A stretch of DNA of 9,020 bases. It comes from Bacteroidales bacterium UBA6346. GTDB taxonomy: Bacteria > Bacteroidota > Bacteroidia > Bacteroidales > UBA932. Numbering within the stretch: position 1 is the first letter of the stretch; each line of letters begins with the position of its first letter. The DNA is taken from assembly GCA_002438905.1 (NCBI GenBank), contig DJSA01000044.1:30445-39464 (forward strand). The letters run 5' to 3'. This document shows positions 1-7,067 of the stretch, one piece after another. A model generated the notes under the pieces. It saw nothing but the letters and a program-made list of their open reading frames with translations. It was not told the origin of the DNA and made no database searches. Position numbers and translations under genes: made by a program.

Positions 1-1628
1 CAGGATCGCAAAGTGTCGTCTATGGAAAGAGAGGAAATGGAATGAGGATGCTCTTTAATGGATGCTCCTCCCTGAAGGAGATTCCCGCTGGTCTTCTTGA
101 CGGGTTCACGGAAATCACGAACATTGAGAGCATCTTCAACGGCTGCTCCTCCTTGGAGACCATCCCGTCTGGATTGTTCAAGGACGCCACAAAGGTGACG
201 AAATTCAGTAACGCCTTCAGTGGTTGCACCTCACTCAAGTCCATCCCTTCCGGTGTGTTTAAAGGTCTGGCGAAACTTAGCTCTTTCTCGGGCATTTTCA
301 AGGATTGCACAAGTATTGAGGAGGTTGGAGAAAACATCCTTGAGGGTTGCGATGCTTGTACATCAATCACGAATCTGTTCAACGGATGCACAAAACTCAG
401 CAAAGTTTCAGAGAACGCTTTCTCCGGAGCGGCAAAGGTCACAGACATAAGCGGTTTGTTCAGCGGGTGCGCAAGCCTCAAGACAATCCCGGAGGGTCTC
501 TTCGCACCTATGACCAACCTAGAAACTACCAGCGATGTATTCTCTTCCTCCGGAATCGAATCTGTGCCGGCCGGATTGTTCGCAGGCAACACCTTGACCA
601 CGACATTCAAGAATGTGTTCAGCGGATGCGTGTCCCTGACAAGTCTTCCGGACGGTCTGTTCGCAAACAACAGCAAGGTGTCAACCTATGTGAACGCGTT
701 CAATGGATGCACGGCTTTGGCTTCAGTCGGCAATATTTTCGGAACCAACGCCACCGGCAAACTCAATCTTGAATCAGCGTTCGAGGGATGCACATCGCTG
801 AAGGCTCTTCCTGCCGGATTCTTTGACGGGCTCACGGGAGCAGACTCATTCAAAAAGACATTCTATGGATGTACCGCGCTCGCCACGATTCCAGAGAAGT
901 TGTTTGTCAATAACACCAACGCGACAACAACAGAAAGTTGTTTCCAGAACTGTACCGCGCTTCAGGCCGTCCCTGCCGGACTTTTCGGCCAAACCACCAA
1001 GACAAAGACCCTAGCCTCGATGTTCGCTGACTGTTCATCGCTGGCTACGATCGCGCCTGACGCGTTCAGCGGAATCAATACGGCATCGGGAATGGTGACG
1101 AAAATCTTCCAGAACTGCACAAGTCTTAAAGAGGTTCCGTCCGGACTGTTCAAGAACAACGAGAAAATCAGCACCTACACTTATGCCTTCAGCGGATGCA
1201 CTGGGATAGAGAAAATTGGATCTGAAGTCGTCAACTGTAAATACGGAAACACGTCCATCAACAACATTTTCTCCGGATGCACATCACTTAAGGAGATAGG
1301 AGAGAACGTCTTCATCAACCCTGAGAAAGTCAAGACAGCCATCAGTCTGTTCCAAAATTGTACGGCTCTTGAGACTGTTCCTGTTGGAATATTCGACAAT
1401 TTCAAGGCTGTGACCAGCATCAATTACCTGTTTGACGGTTGTGTCTCACTGAAAGGAGAGTCTCCTTACACGGTTGTGAACGTTGTGAAATACCACCTGT
1501 ACGACAGGACTGCCGACAACTCGTCAGCTTCCGGATTCGCTGAGATAAAAACAATGAAAGCGGCATTCCAGGGATGCACGAAACTCTCTGACTATGCACA
1601 GATTCCGGATCCTGCAAAGGCAAATTAA
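1..1628 (+). CDS. BspA-like leucine-rich-repeat surface protein, 5' end outside window
   Basis: Repeat protein, probably a cell-surface binding or adhesion protein; the exact ligand cannot be read from sequence. About 19 tandem repeats of 24-30 residues follow the pattern F-x-G-C-[ST]-[SA]-L-x-x-[IV]-P-x-G-L-F, related to the BspA-type LRR families (LRR_5/DUF285-like). The first ATG in frame is at 42, but the frame is open to base 3 (in-frame residues GSQSVVYGKRGNG), and ATG 42 falls inside a repeat with no signal peptide. Since the next three products are all lipoproteins, I infer a lost N-terminus carrying an export signal. The end, about residues 470-528 counted from ATG 42, breaks the repeat spacing with a longer segment (KYHLYDR) and one last repeat (FQGCTKLSDY), which looks like a C-terminal cap. 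The gene is followed 21 bases later by a lipoprotein gene on the same strand. The repeat-family call is firm; the function is open. Confidence 0.85.
   Translation, partial: GSQSVVYGKRGNGMRMLFNGCSSLKEIPAGLLDGFTEITNIESIFNGCSSLETIPSGLFKDATKVTKFSNAFSGCTSLKSIPSGVFKGLAKLSSFSGIFKDCTSIEEVGENILEGCDACTSITNLFNGCTKLSKVSENAFSGAAKVTDISGLFSGCASLKTIPEGLFAPMTNLETTSDVFSSSGIESVPAGLFAGNTLTTTFKNVFSGCVSLTSLPDGLFANNSKVSTYVNAFNGCTALASVGNIFGTNATGKLNLESAFEGCTSLKALPAGFFDGLTGADSFKKTFYGCTALATIPEKLFVNNTNATTTESCFQNCTALQAVPAGLFGQTTKTKTLASMFADCSSLATIAPDAFSGINTASGMVTKIFQNCTSLKEVPSGLFKNNEKISTYTYAFSGCTGIEKIGSEVVNCKYGNTSINNIFSGCTSLKEIGENVFINPEKVKTAISLFQNCTALETVPVGIFDNFKAVTSINYLFDGCVSLKGESPYTVVNVVKYHLYDRTADNSSASGFAEIKTMKAAFQGCTKLSDYAQIPDPAKAN
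42..1604 (+). repeat. Array of ~19 Cys-containing LRR repeats (protein level)
   Basis: The repeat unit averages about 27 residues (about 80 bases). Eighteen of the 19 copies carry Cys in the F-x-x-C position (NGC, SGC, KDC, EGC, YGC, QNC, ADC, DGC or QGC). The seventh copy, near bases 535-570, reads FSSSG and lacks it. Most copies have a Pro-Gly turn (IPxGLF). Copies 4, 5, 9, 13, 15 and 16 instead have a Pro-less or shifted version (EVGENIL, KVSENAF, SVGNIF, TIAPDAF, KIGSEVV, EIGENVF). At DNA level the copies are diverged, so this is an old array rather than a recent tandem expansion. Confidence 0.85.
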
Positions 1629-1649
1629 TCAGGAAAAAAGACAAGCGAC
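1629..1649 (+). promoter_or_regulatory. 21-base spacer with purine-rich tract before the BACON lipoprotein gene
   Basis: The gap holds AGGAAAAAAG at 1631-1640, the only purine-rich tract ahead of any start in the window. Its AGGA lies about 15 bases from the ATG, longer than ideal for a Shine-Dalgarno site. Bacteroidota generally initiate with little Shine-Dalgarno dependence and favour A-rich leaders, so this is at most a weak translation-initiation element. No room exists for a promoter or terminator. Confidence 0.35.
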
Positions 1650-3233
1650 ATGAAACTTAAATATATCATAACATCGATTCTGGCAGCCGGCATTGCAGCA
1701 GCCGGATGCACCGAGATAAAGAAGATTGAGCCAGAAACCTATCAGGCCCCGCTTTTTCTTCAATCATCAGACTCTAAGATTGTCTTTGACAAGGAAGGCG
1801 GCAAGGCTGTCGTCGCAATGGCGACAAACGCCGAGAGTTGGAGCTACACGGTCCAGTTCGGAGATTGGTTCGCAGTCAGTGACGATGCCGACTGCCTCGT
1901 TGTCGAGGCTCCGGTAAACAGCGGTTCCATGAAGACCGATGACATAAAGGTTACGGCCGTCAGAGGCGATGAGACAAAGGAGGTCACACTTAAAATCACC
2001 CAAAGAAGCGATGAAGCCGCAGACCTCAGCGTCGACGGGACGGCAAACTGTTACATCGCACACACCAACGGCTCTTACAAGTTCCGCGCTGACATCAAAG
2101 GCAATGGTGGCAAGGACGGAAAAAGCAAGTACATCGAGACAGCGGGACTTGAGATCAAGGATGTCGCCTATGCGGAACTCCTCTGGGAAGCTAGGAACGA
2201 CGGAGACCGCACAATGTCCTACGAAATTATCGAAGGTACTCCTTCCTACAATAGAGGTTACATTTCATTCTCTACCGGAAGAAGCGAGGGCAATGCCTTG
2301 ATCGCTGTCAAGAATGCCAAGGGCAAGGTTCTCTGGAGCTGGCACATCTGGGTCACAAACAATGACCTTAATGTACATGACCACATAGGCCCAGAAGGCA
2401 ATGTCATAGCTCAGATCATGGACCGGAATCTGGGCGCGCTCAACAACACGCCGATGGACATAGACAACAGGGGAATGATCTACCAGATGGGCAGGAAAGA
2501 TCCGTTCATCCCGTCTCGTTCACCTTATGCCGATTACAGTGGCATCACGGACTATGACAGCGCAGTAGGCATTTATTGCGCCAACAAGTCTGAATGGAAC
2601 AGGCCGAACAAAGAGATCGGTGACGGCACCGGAGAGTGGGAAATGGACACAAAGTTCAAGGCAAAGGCCTCATTCACAGCCCCGGGCAATATCCCGTTCG
2701 CATCAGAACATCCGATGAGATTTCTTGTAGGTTATTTTTCAACAAGCTATTCGTGGTACATCGACTCAAGCGATGAGGACAGCGTACAACCGGGACTTTG
2801 GGGTGAGGAAAAGACCATCTTCGACCCATGTCCTCCGGGCTATAAGGTCCCGGGCAAGAATATGTGGGGCAAGGCAGTCGGCGATGAGAGCATCAAGACC
2901 GGCGGCAAGCATGGTGACTATGATGAGACCGGGGTAAACAACGAGTTCCTGTGGAACAGGGAGAACGGATGTGGACGTGTATGGAGACAGACAGGTGATT
3001 TCTACCCAATGGCAGGAAACATCTATCCGCTGGCATATTCCCCGGCAGGAACAACACCTTACAACTATGCGAGCGGCCAGACGTTCTACCTGACAAGTCA
3101 GGAAAAGACTTATGATTCCGAAAAGGAGAATCAGAGCTGCGAGTACTATGTGGCTGCATTCAACGGTTACTGGGCATGCTACGAGACAAGAGCGCAGGTC
3201 TATTCAGGCCAGGTAAGATGTGTGAAGGAGTAA
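1650..3233 (+). CDS. Surface lipoprotein with BACON domain and FISUMP-like C-terminus
   Basis: Predicted outer-membrane or surface-anchored lipoprotein of 527 residues. The signal peptide is short (KLK then a hydrophobic stretch) and ends in the lipobox AAGC with the lipidated Cys at residue 20. Residues ~36-119 form a BACON-type beta-sandwich (WSYTV, then WFAV, ending LKITQRS), a family tied to carbohydrate or mucin binding in Bacteroidetes. Residues ~125-263 hold a segment common in Bacteroidales surface lipoproteins: ANCYIA at 132-137, WSWHIW at 229-234 and MDRNLGA at 257-263. The remainder is FISUMP-like, with DPCPPGYKVP at 392-401 and the characteristic ending VRCVKE at 522-527. It has no recognisable enzymatic motif, so a binding or structural role is inferred. 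The start is supported by the signal peptide directly after it. It sits 21 bases after the LRR gene and 13 bases before the protease gene, as part of one transcription unit. There is no strongly acidic cluster right after the Cys, so surface export is less certain than lipidation. Confidence 0.88.
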   Translation: MKLKYIITSILAAGIAAAGCTEIKKIEPETYQAPLFLQSSDSKIVFDKEGGKAVVAMATNAESWSYTVQFGDWFAVSDDADCLVVEAPVNSGSMKTDDIKVTAVRGDETKEVTLKITQRSDEAADLSVDGTANCYIAHTNGSYKFRADIKGNGGKDGKSKYIETAGLEIKDVAYAELLWEARNDGDRTMSYEIIEGTPSYNRGYISFSTGRSEGNALIAVKNAKGKVLWSWHIWVTNNDLNVHDHIGPEGNVIAQIMDRNLGALNNTPMDIDNRGMIYQMGRKDPFIPSRSPYADYSGITDYDSAVGIYCANKSEWNRPNKEIGDGTGEWEMDTKFKAKASFTAPGNIPFASEHPMRFLVGYFSTSYSWYIDSSDEDSVQPGLWGEEKTIFDPCPPGYKVPGKNMWGKAVGDESIKTGGKHGDYDETGVNNEFLWNRENGCGRVWRQTGDFYPMAGNIYPLAYSPAGTTPYNYASGQTFYLTSQEKTYDSEKENQSCEYYVAAFNGYWACYETRAQVYSGQVRCVKE

Positions 3234-3246
3234 ATTTTGACAATCA

Positions 3247-5142
3247 ATGATGAAAAACAGATTCTTGGCAATCACTCCGCTGCTCGTGATGCTGGTGGGG
3301 TGCAACGGAATCGGTGGGAATGAAAACAATAGGCCCGAATCGGAAGACAGCGGGCCTATCGTTGTGTTTTCACCGGACGCGGCGATTCAAGGTGAAATCA
3401 TCGTGAAGATGAAAGCCGGAGCCGGGGCAATCACAAGGGCAGGAGGCTTGACCTCCGGCAATACTCAGATCGACAGGGTTCTGATGACTGTCGGCTCGGT
3501 CAGCTTCGAGCGCCTGTTCCCTGCGTGCGGACGGTTTGAGGTACGGACGAAAAAGGAAGGTCTGGACAGATGGTTCATCGCCAAGTACGATGAGACCATC
3601 CCTGCCAGGGAAGTTGCTGAAATGCTCTCGGGATGCGACGGGGTGGAAGTCGTTGAATATTCTATACCTACGGCTGCGGCGTCATTTTCAAAGGCTACGG
3701 CGGCCGAATCTGAAGAGCCGGTTGCCACGAAGGCATATTCTTCGGTAAGGAATGTTCCTTTTCCGTTCAATGAGAGCCTTCGTTCGCAGAGGATGCAGTG
3801 GCACTACAACAATCCGGGCAATATCTATTCTAACTCTACAGTTGTGGGAGCGGATGCTGATGTCTATGCCGCATGGCGGCTGTGCACCGGAAATCCGGAT
3901 GTGATCGTCGCCGTCGTGGACCAGGGCGTGAAATACGACCATGAGGATCTCGCGGCTAATATGTGGATTAACAAGGGCGAGATTCCGGACAACGGAATCG
4001 ATGATGACGGCAACGGCTACATTGACGATGTCTATGGGTTCAACTTCACCGACAACAAAGGCAAACTGACTTTCTCTTCCGAGAATATGCACGGAACGCA
4101 CGTCGCCGGAACCATCGCTGCAGTCAACAATAACGGGATCGGTGTCAACGGAATAGCAGGAGGATCAGGCAACGGTGACGGAGTCAGGATTATGTCCTGC
4201 GAGACTCTCGGAGCGTCTGAGTCAGGAAACTCAGGGGGCGGACTCGGTGCGCAGGTGCGCGCGATCAAGTATGCGGCCGACAACGGAGCAGTGATTTGCC
4301 AGAACAGCTGGGGCTATACGGCCGGGACGTTGTCAAAGAATGACTGGAACAGAGGAAATTACTCGGCTCTCGCTGATGCCATCCGCTACTTTATAAAGTA
4401 TGCGGGACTGGACGAGAACGGGGAGCAGGAAGGACCTATGGCCGGCGGAATCGTGGTCTTTGCGGCGGGCAACGACGCTTCTGACGAGCTCTGCTACCCT
4501 GCATCTGACGAGGCTGTGGTCAGTGTTGCTGCCACTTCATGGCTCGGAACGCCGTCCTATTTCACGAACTACGGCAAATGGGTCAGCCTTTCCGCCCCGG
4601 GCGGTGACCTCTCTCTCAACTCGACCTACGGCGGAGTCTACAGCACAAGCGTGGCCGAGGACGGAGGCTCAGCCTACGAGGGAATCAACGGAACCTCAAT
4701 GGCCTGTCCGCATGTCTCCGGAGCCTGCGCGCTCGCCGTCAGCTGGTACTACGGGGACGACAAGAAAAAAGGACTGACCGGCGAGATGCTGAAGGAAGCG
4801 CTGCTTTCCAGTGTCACCCCGGTTGATCCGTTCTGCGAAGCTCCATATTTCGGGAATATGGGCGCAGGCTCACTGGATACCTACCAGCTTCTTCTGGCCG
4901 TTAAGAAAGTCGCCATGATTCCAGATATCACAGTCAGCAGCGGAAGCGAGGTGGACGTCAATCTTTCTGACTATTTCTACAAGACAGACGTGCTGACATA
5001 TTCAGTGGCTGCACAGGGAATAGTGGAAGTCAAACTCAATGGCGGCATCCTGGCAATCAAGGGTGTGGCCACGGGCAAGACCGTAATCAGGATTACTGAC
5101 GGCAACCAGTCCGTCAGAACCATAAATGTGACTGTGGAATGA
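3247..5142 (+). CDS. S8 family (subtilisin-like) serine protease, lipoprotein
   Basis: Lipidated subtilase of 631 residues that would hydrolyse protein substrates at the cell surface or periplasm. The signal peptide ends in lipobox LVGC (Cys19), followed by a linker with an acidic patch (PESEDS). Residues ~47-140 resemble an I9-type subtilase propeptide (EIIVKMKAG at the start, VEVVEYS at the end). The catalytic domain starts near QWHYNNPG (~190). It has Asp225 (VVDQG), His282 (HGTHVAG), oxyanion-hole Asn409 (FAAGND) and Ser484 (GTSMACPHVSG), so the full catalytic set is intact. An insert at 249-267 (DDDGNGYIDD) looks like the Asp/Asn-rich metal-binding loop often seen in bacterial subtilases. 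Residues ~557-631 form a small all-beta, Ig-like (BIG2-like) domain. Start: ATG 3247 is followed at once by a second ATG at 3250, and either gives a good signal peptide; there is no Shine-Dalgarno sequence. The stop overlaps the next start as ATGA. The family call is very sure; the substrate is unknown. Confidence 0.95.
   Translation: MMKNRFLAITPLLVMLVGCNGIGGNENNRPESEDSGPIVVFSPDAAIQGEIIVKMKAGAGAITRAGGLTSGNTQIDRVLMTVGSVSFERLFPACGRFEVRTKKEGLDRWFIAKYDETIPAREVAEMLSGCDGVEVVEYSIPTAAASFSKATAAESEEPVATKAYSSVRNVPFPFNESLRSQRMQWHYNNPGNIYSNSTVVGADADVYAAWRLCTGNPDVIVAVVDQGVKYDHEDLAANMWINKGEIPDNGIDDDGNGYIDDVYGFNFTDNKGKLTFSSENMHGTHVAGTIAAVNNNGIGVNGIAGGSGNGDGVRIMSCETLGASESGNSGGGLGAQVRAIKYAADNGAVICQNSWGYTAGTLSKNDWNRGNYSALADAIRYFIKYAGLDENGEQEGPMAGGIVVFAAGNDASDELCYPASDEAVVSVAATSWLGTPSYFTNYGKWVSLSAPGGDLSLNSTYGGVYSTSVAEDGGSAYEGINGTSMACPHVSGACALAVSWYYGDDKKKGLTGEMLKEALLSSVTPVDPFCEAPYFGNMGAGSLDTYQLLLAVKKVAMIPDITVSSGSEVDVNLSDYFYKTDVLTYSVAAQGIVEVKLNGGILAIKGVATGKTVIRITDGNQSVRTINVTVE
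5139..5142 (+). other. ATGA stop/start overlap (translational coupling)
   Basis: The TGA stop of the protease (5140-5142) overlaps the first ATG (5139) of the FN3 lipoprotein gene. Further in-frame ATGs follow at 5142 and 5157. Overlaps of this type commonly couple translation of neighbouring genes, which fits fixed co-production of the protease and the lipoprotein. If the true start is 5157, the genes are instead separated by 14 bases. Confidence 0.6.
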
Positions 5143-7067
5143 TGAATATTTCAATAATGATAAAGTCAGCCTTCGTGATGGCTGCGTCATCGGTTCTCTT
5201 CCTGCTCGTCGGATGCGTGTCCGAGACAAATGAAGAGATTTTGAGTGAAACTCTGAAAACGCCTGCGGTCAAAGTCAGCGAAGTGACTGCTTCAAGCTTC
5301 CGGGTCGATTGGGCCAAAGTATATGGCGCTGAGAATTATAGCTACTCCCTAGACGGCGCAGAGACGGGTTCTACCACGTCCTTGTTCCTGACATTCAACG
5401 GACTGGAAGCTTCCAGGGAATATGTCGTCAAGATTCAGGCGGAACCGGCAAAAGAAAGTTCAAAGACATCCTCCGAGCCTGTCTATATTCACGTCCGCAC
5501 ATCTGACGTGGGCCAGCTTGAGAAACCGGAGATCACAATCGGGAGCACATATGCATCCAAGACAATCATAAGCTGGAGCGTCATTCCGGGAGCGGGAAGT
5601 TATGAATATACCATTGGCGAAATCAGCGGAACGACGACAGAGAATCGTGTCACACTCTCAAATCTTGCAAAGGGAACCGACTACATATTCACTGTCAGGG
5701 CCATCCCTTCGGAAAGCGGCAGCACGGCCTCAGAATCCGCCCAGACTAGTTTTACGACATCGTCCGAGGATGTCCCGGTCTTGATGATCGTCCCTGAGAA
5801 TGTTCTTGCGGACGCTGTTGTCTTCGATGTCTATGCGACACCTGACGCAACCTATTACTACGATGTTGTGTCATCCTCGACTTTGATGCAGTTTGACGAG
5901 GCGACTGTCATCGAAAGGTACAGATCCGCGATCATCGAGTATGCGAAAAGCAAAGGCATCAGCCTAAAGCTCGCGATGGCTTCCGTACTTAAGGTCGGAA
6001 CAAACACCATAGGTGTGTCAAGCCTTGCCTCCGAGATGAGTTACGACATAATCGCCTTCGGCATGGACTACGACGGCAACGTCACTACCGGTCTTTATAA
6101 AAAAAGGATCACCACGACAGCCACCGGGTGGTCCTCCGGCCCGAACTACGGAGGATCCGGCTGGTTCAGCCAGAATTTCTACATCACTAACGCATATCTT
6201 GGAATTGCCGGCTACGGATGGACGAATTCCGTCTGGACCACCTGGAAAGGGCAGGATGTCCAAAGTATCCGCTACCGGCTCCTCCCGACCTCGACTTTCA
6301 ACGATGTCTTCAGCGATCCTTACGACAAGGAGGCCGTAAAGGCTTTCCTGAGAGACCCGTCCTACAGTTACGCTGTCGGGGAAAACTATCTTGAGCTTGT
6401 GAACTCATCAGACGGCTACAATTCAGTGACTCCATGCAACTCCGGCGTCTCCTACACAATGTCAGCATTGGCGACATCCGCCTCGGGCGAAGAAGAACTG
6501 ACCGTCAACTCGATTACGACAAAGACTACAAGCGAGGCCTACACCTGGTTCTCAATCGCCGCTCTGGTCAATGAGAAATACGGTCCTACCTCTAGCAAGA
6601 TGGCCTGCGTTCTGAAAGGAGCCGGAATAGCCTCCGGCAAACTGATCATCATCAAGACATCAGCTCTTGCCGACATTCCAGAGTCTTCCTACCCTGCTCT
6701 CATCGCGGACAAAGGAACAGAACTTAAGGAATCATACCTTGAGTATATCAACGGAAATGGACTCGCCCTTGTAGTCGACGTGGAACCGCAGACATCCTAC
6801 ACAGTGATGGCCACTGTCATGAACAAGGCGGGAGACAAGCTCACAAAGCATGCGTCAGTGACCACCGCGGCAGCTCAGACGCAGACGGCAAGGGCAAGGG
6901 CCGCGATGGCCTCAGTGAACCTGGCTGCAAACGCCGAGGCTTCTCCTGTCGGGCTGAGGCTTGACGGCGTGGAAGCCATTCCGGTCTTCGAGGCTCCGGC
7001 CACAACCGAAGACCTGTGGACAATCATCCATAATATGAACATATTTGGAACAAATTATGAGAAATAG
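5139..7067 (+). CDS. Lipoprotein with two fibronectin type III domains and three repeated domains of unknown function
   Basis: Predicted surface lipoprotein of 642 residues; its role is not known and is probably binding or scaffolding. The lipobox LVGC gives Cys26 from ATG 5139. The in-frame ATG at 5157 would give a more typical signal peptide (MIKSAF, Cys20), so the start is uncertain by up to six residues. An acidic stretch right after the Cys (SETNEE) resembles the acidic surface-export signals described for Bacteroidetes lipoproteins. Two FN3 domains follow, at ~41-122 (FRVDWAKV, then YVVKIQA) and ~129-209 (IISWSVIPGAGSYEYTI, then YIFTVRAIP). Residues ~212-327, ~335-464 and ~467-585 look like three diverged copies of one beta-rich unit, each with an S/T-rich opening and a later [TS]-x-Y-x-[IVM]-x-A strand. 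No catalytic motif is visible. The 3' end overlaps the receptor gene by 11 bases. The FN3 part is confident; the rest I cannot name. Confidence 0.85.
   Translation: MMNISIMIKSAFVMAASSVLFLLVGCVSETNEEILSETLKTPAVKVSEVTASSFRVDWAKVYGAENYSYSLDGAETGSTTSLFLTFNGLEASREYVVKIQAEPAKESSKTSSEPVYIHVRTSDVGQLEKPEITIGSTYASKTIISWSVIPGAGSYEYTIGEISGTTTENRVTLSNLAKGTDYIFTVRAIPSESGSTASESAQTSFTTSSEDVPVLMIVPENVLADAVVFDVYATPDATYYYDVVSSSTLMQFDEATVIERYRSAIIEYAKSKGISLKLAMASVLKVGTNTIGVSSLASEMSYDIIAFGMDYDGNVTTGLYKKRITTTATGWSSGPNYGGSGWFSQNFYITNAYLGIAGYGWTNSVWTTWKGQDVQSIRYRLLPTSTFNDVFSDPYDKEAVKAFLRDPSYSYAVGENYLELVNSSDGYNSVTPCNSGVSYTMSALATSASGEEELTVNSITTKTTSEAYTWFSIAALVNEKYGPTSSKMACVLKGAGIASGKLIIIKTSALADIPESSYPALIADKGTELKESYLEYINGNGLALVVDVEPQTSYTVMATVMNKAGDKLTKHASVTTAAAQTQTARARAAMASVNLAANAEASPVGLRLDGVEAIPVFEAPATTEDLWTIIHNMNIFGTNYEK
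5775..6893 (+). repeat. Three diverged tandem copies of an unnamed beta-rich domain (protein level)
   Basis: Aligned by eye within the FN3 lipoprotein. Copy 1 has VVSSSTLMQFDE, then VSSLASEMSYDIIAFGMD and a TTGL strand. Copy 2 has LLPTSTFNDVFSD, then CNSGVSYTMSALATS. Copy 3 has IIKTSALADIPES, then VEPQTSYTVMATVMN. In each copy a Ser/Thr-rich strand is followed by a helical or variable middle, then a strand containing SY and a final Gly/Thr-rich strand. Similarity is weak, and a profile comparison would be needed to confirm it. Confidence 0.5.
7057..7067 (+). other. 11-base overlap between FN3 lipoprotein and SusC-like receptor genes
   Basis: The receptor ATG (7057-7059) lies inside the last codons of the lipoprotein gene, whose TAG stop is at 7065-7067, in a different frame. 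The receptor start is well supported because a full signal peptide follows it. The overlap rules out an intervening terminator and supports one mRNA covering the lipoproteins and the importer. Confidence 0.75.

Noticed and set aside
20..676. 218-codon open frame on the minus strand opposite the LRR gene
   Set aside because: It is a shadow of the repeat array: the same repeat phase leaves one antisense frame free of stops, and its translation simply mirrors the period (recurring HPLN/QPLK).
3231..3240. AATTTTG in the short gap before the protease gene, similar to the Bacteroides -7 element TAnnTTTG
   Set aside because: It has a mismatch in the TA, no TTTG element at the proper distance upstream, and would start transcription almost on the start codon.
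3688..4101. 137-codon minus-strand open frame inside the protease gene
   Set aside because: It lies opposite the conserved catalytic Asp region of the subtilase, has no recognisable domain, and the + strand gene is certain.
4400..4777. 125-codon + strand open frame within the protease gene
   Set aside because: It is an alternate-frame shadow over the oxyanion Asn and catalytic Ser regions, with Arg/Thr/Ser-rich composition typical of out-of-frame translation.
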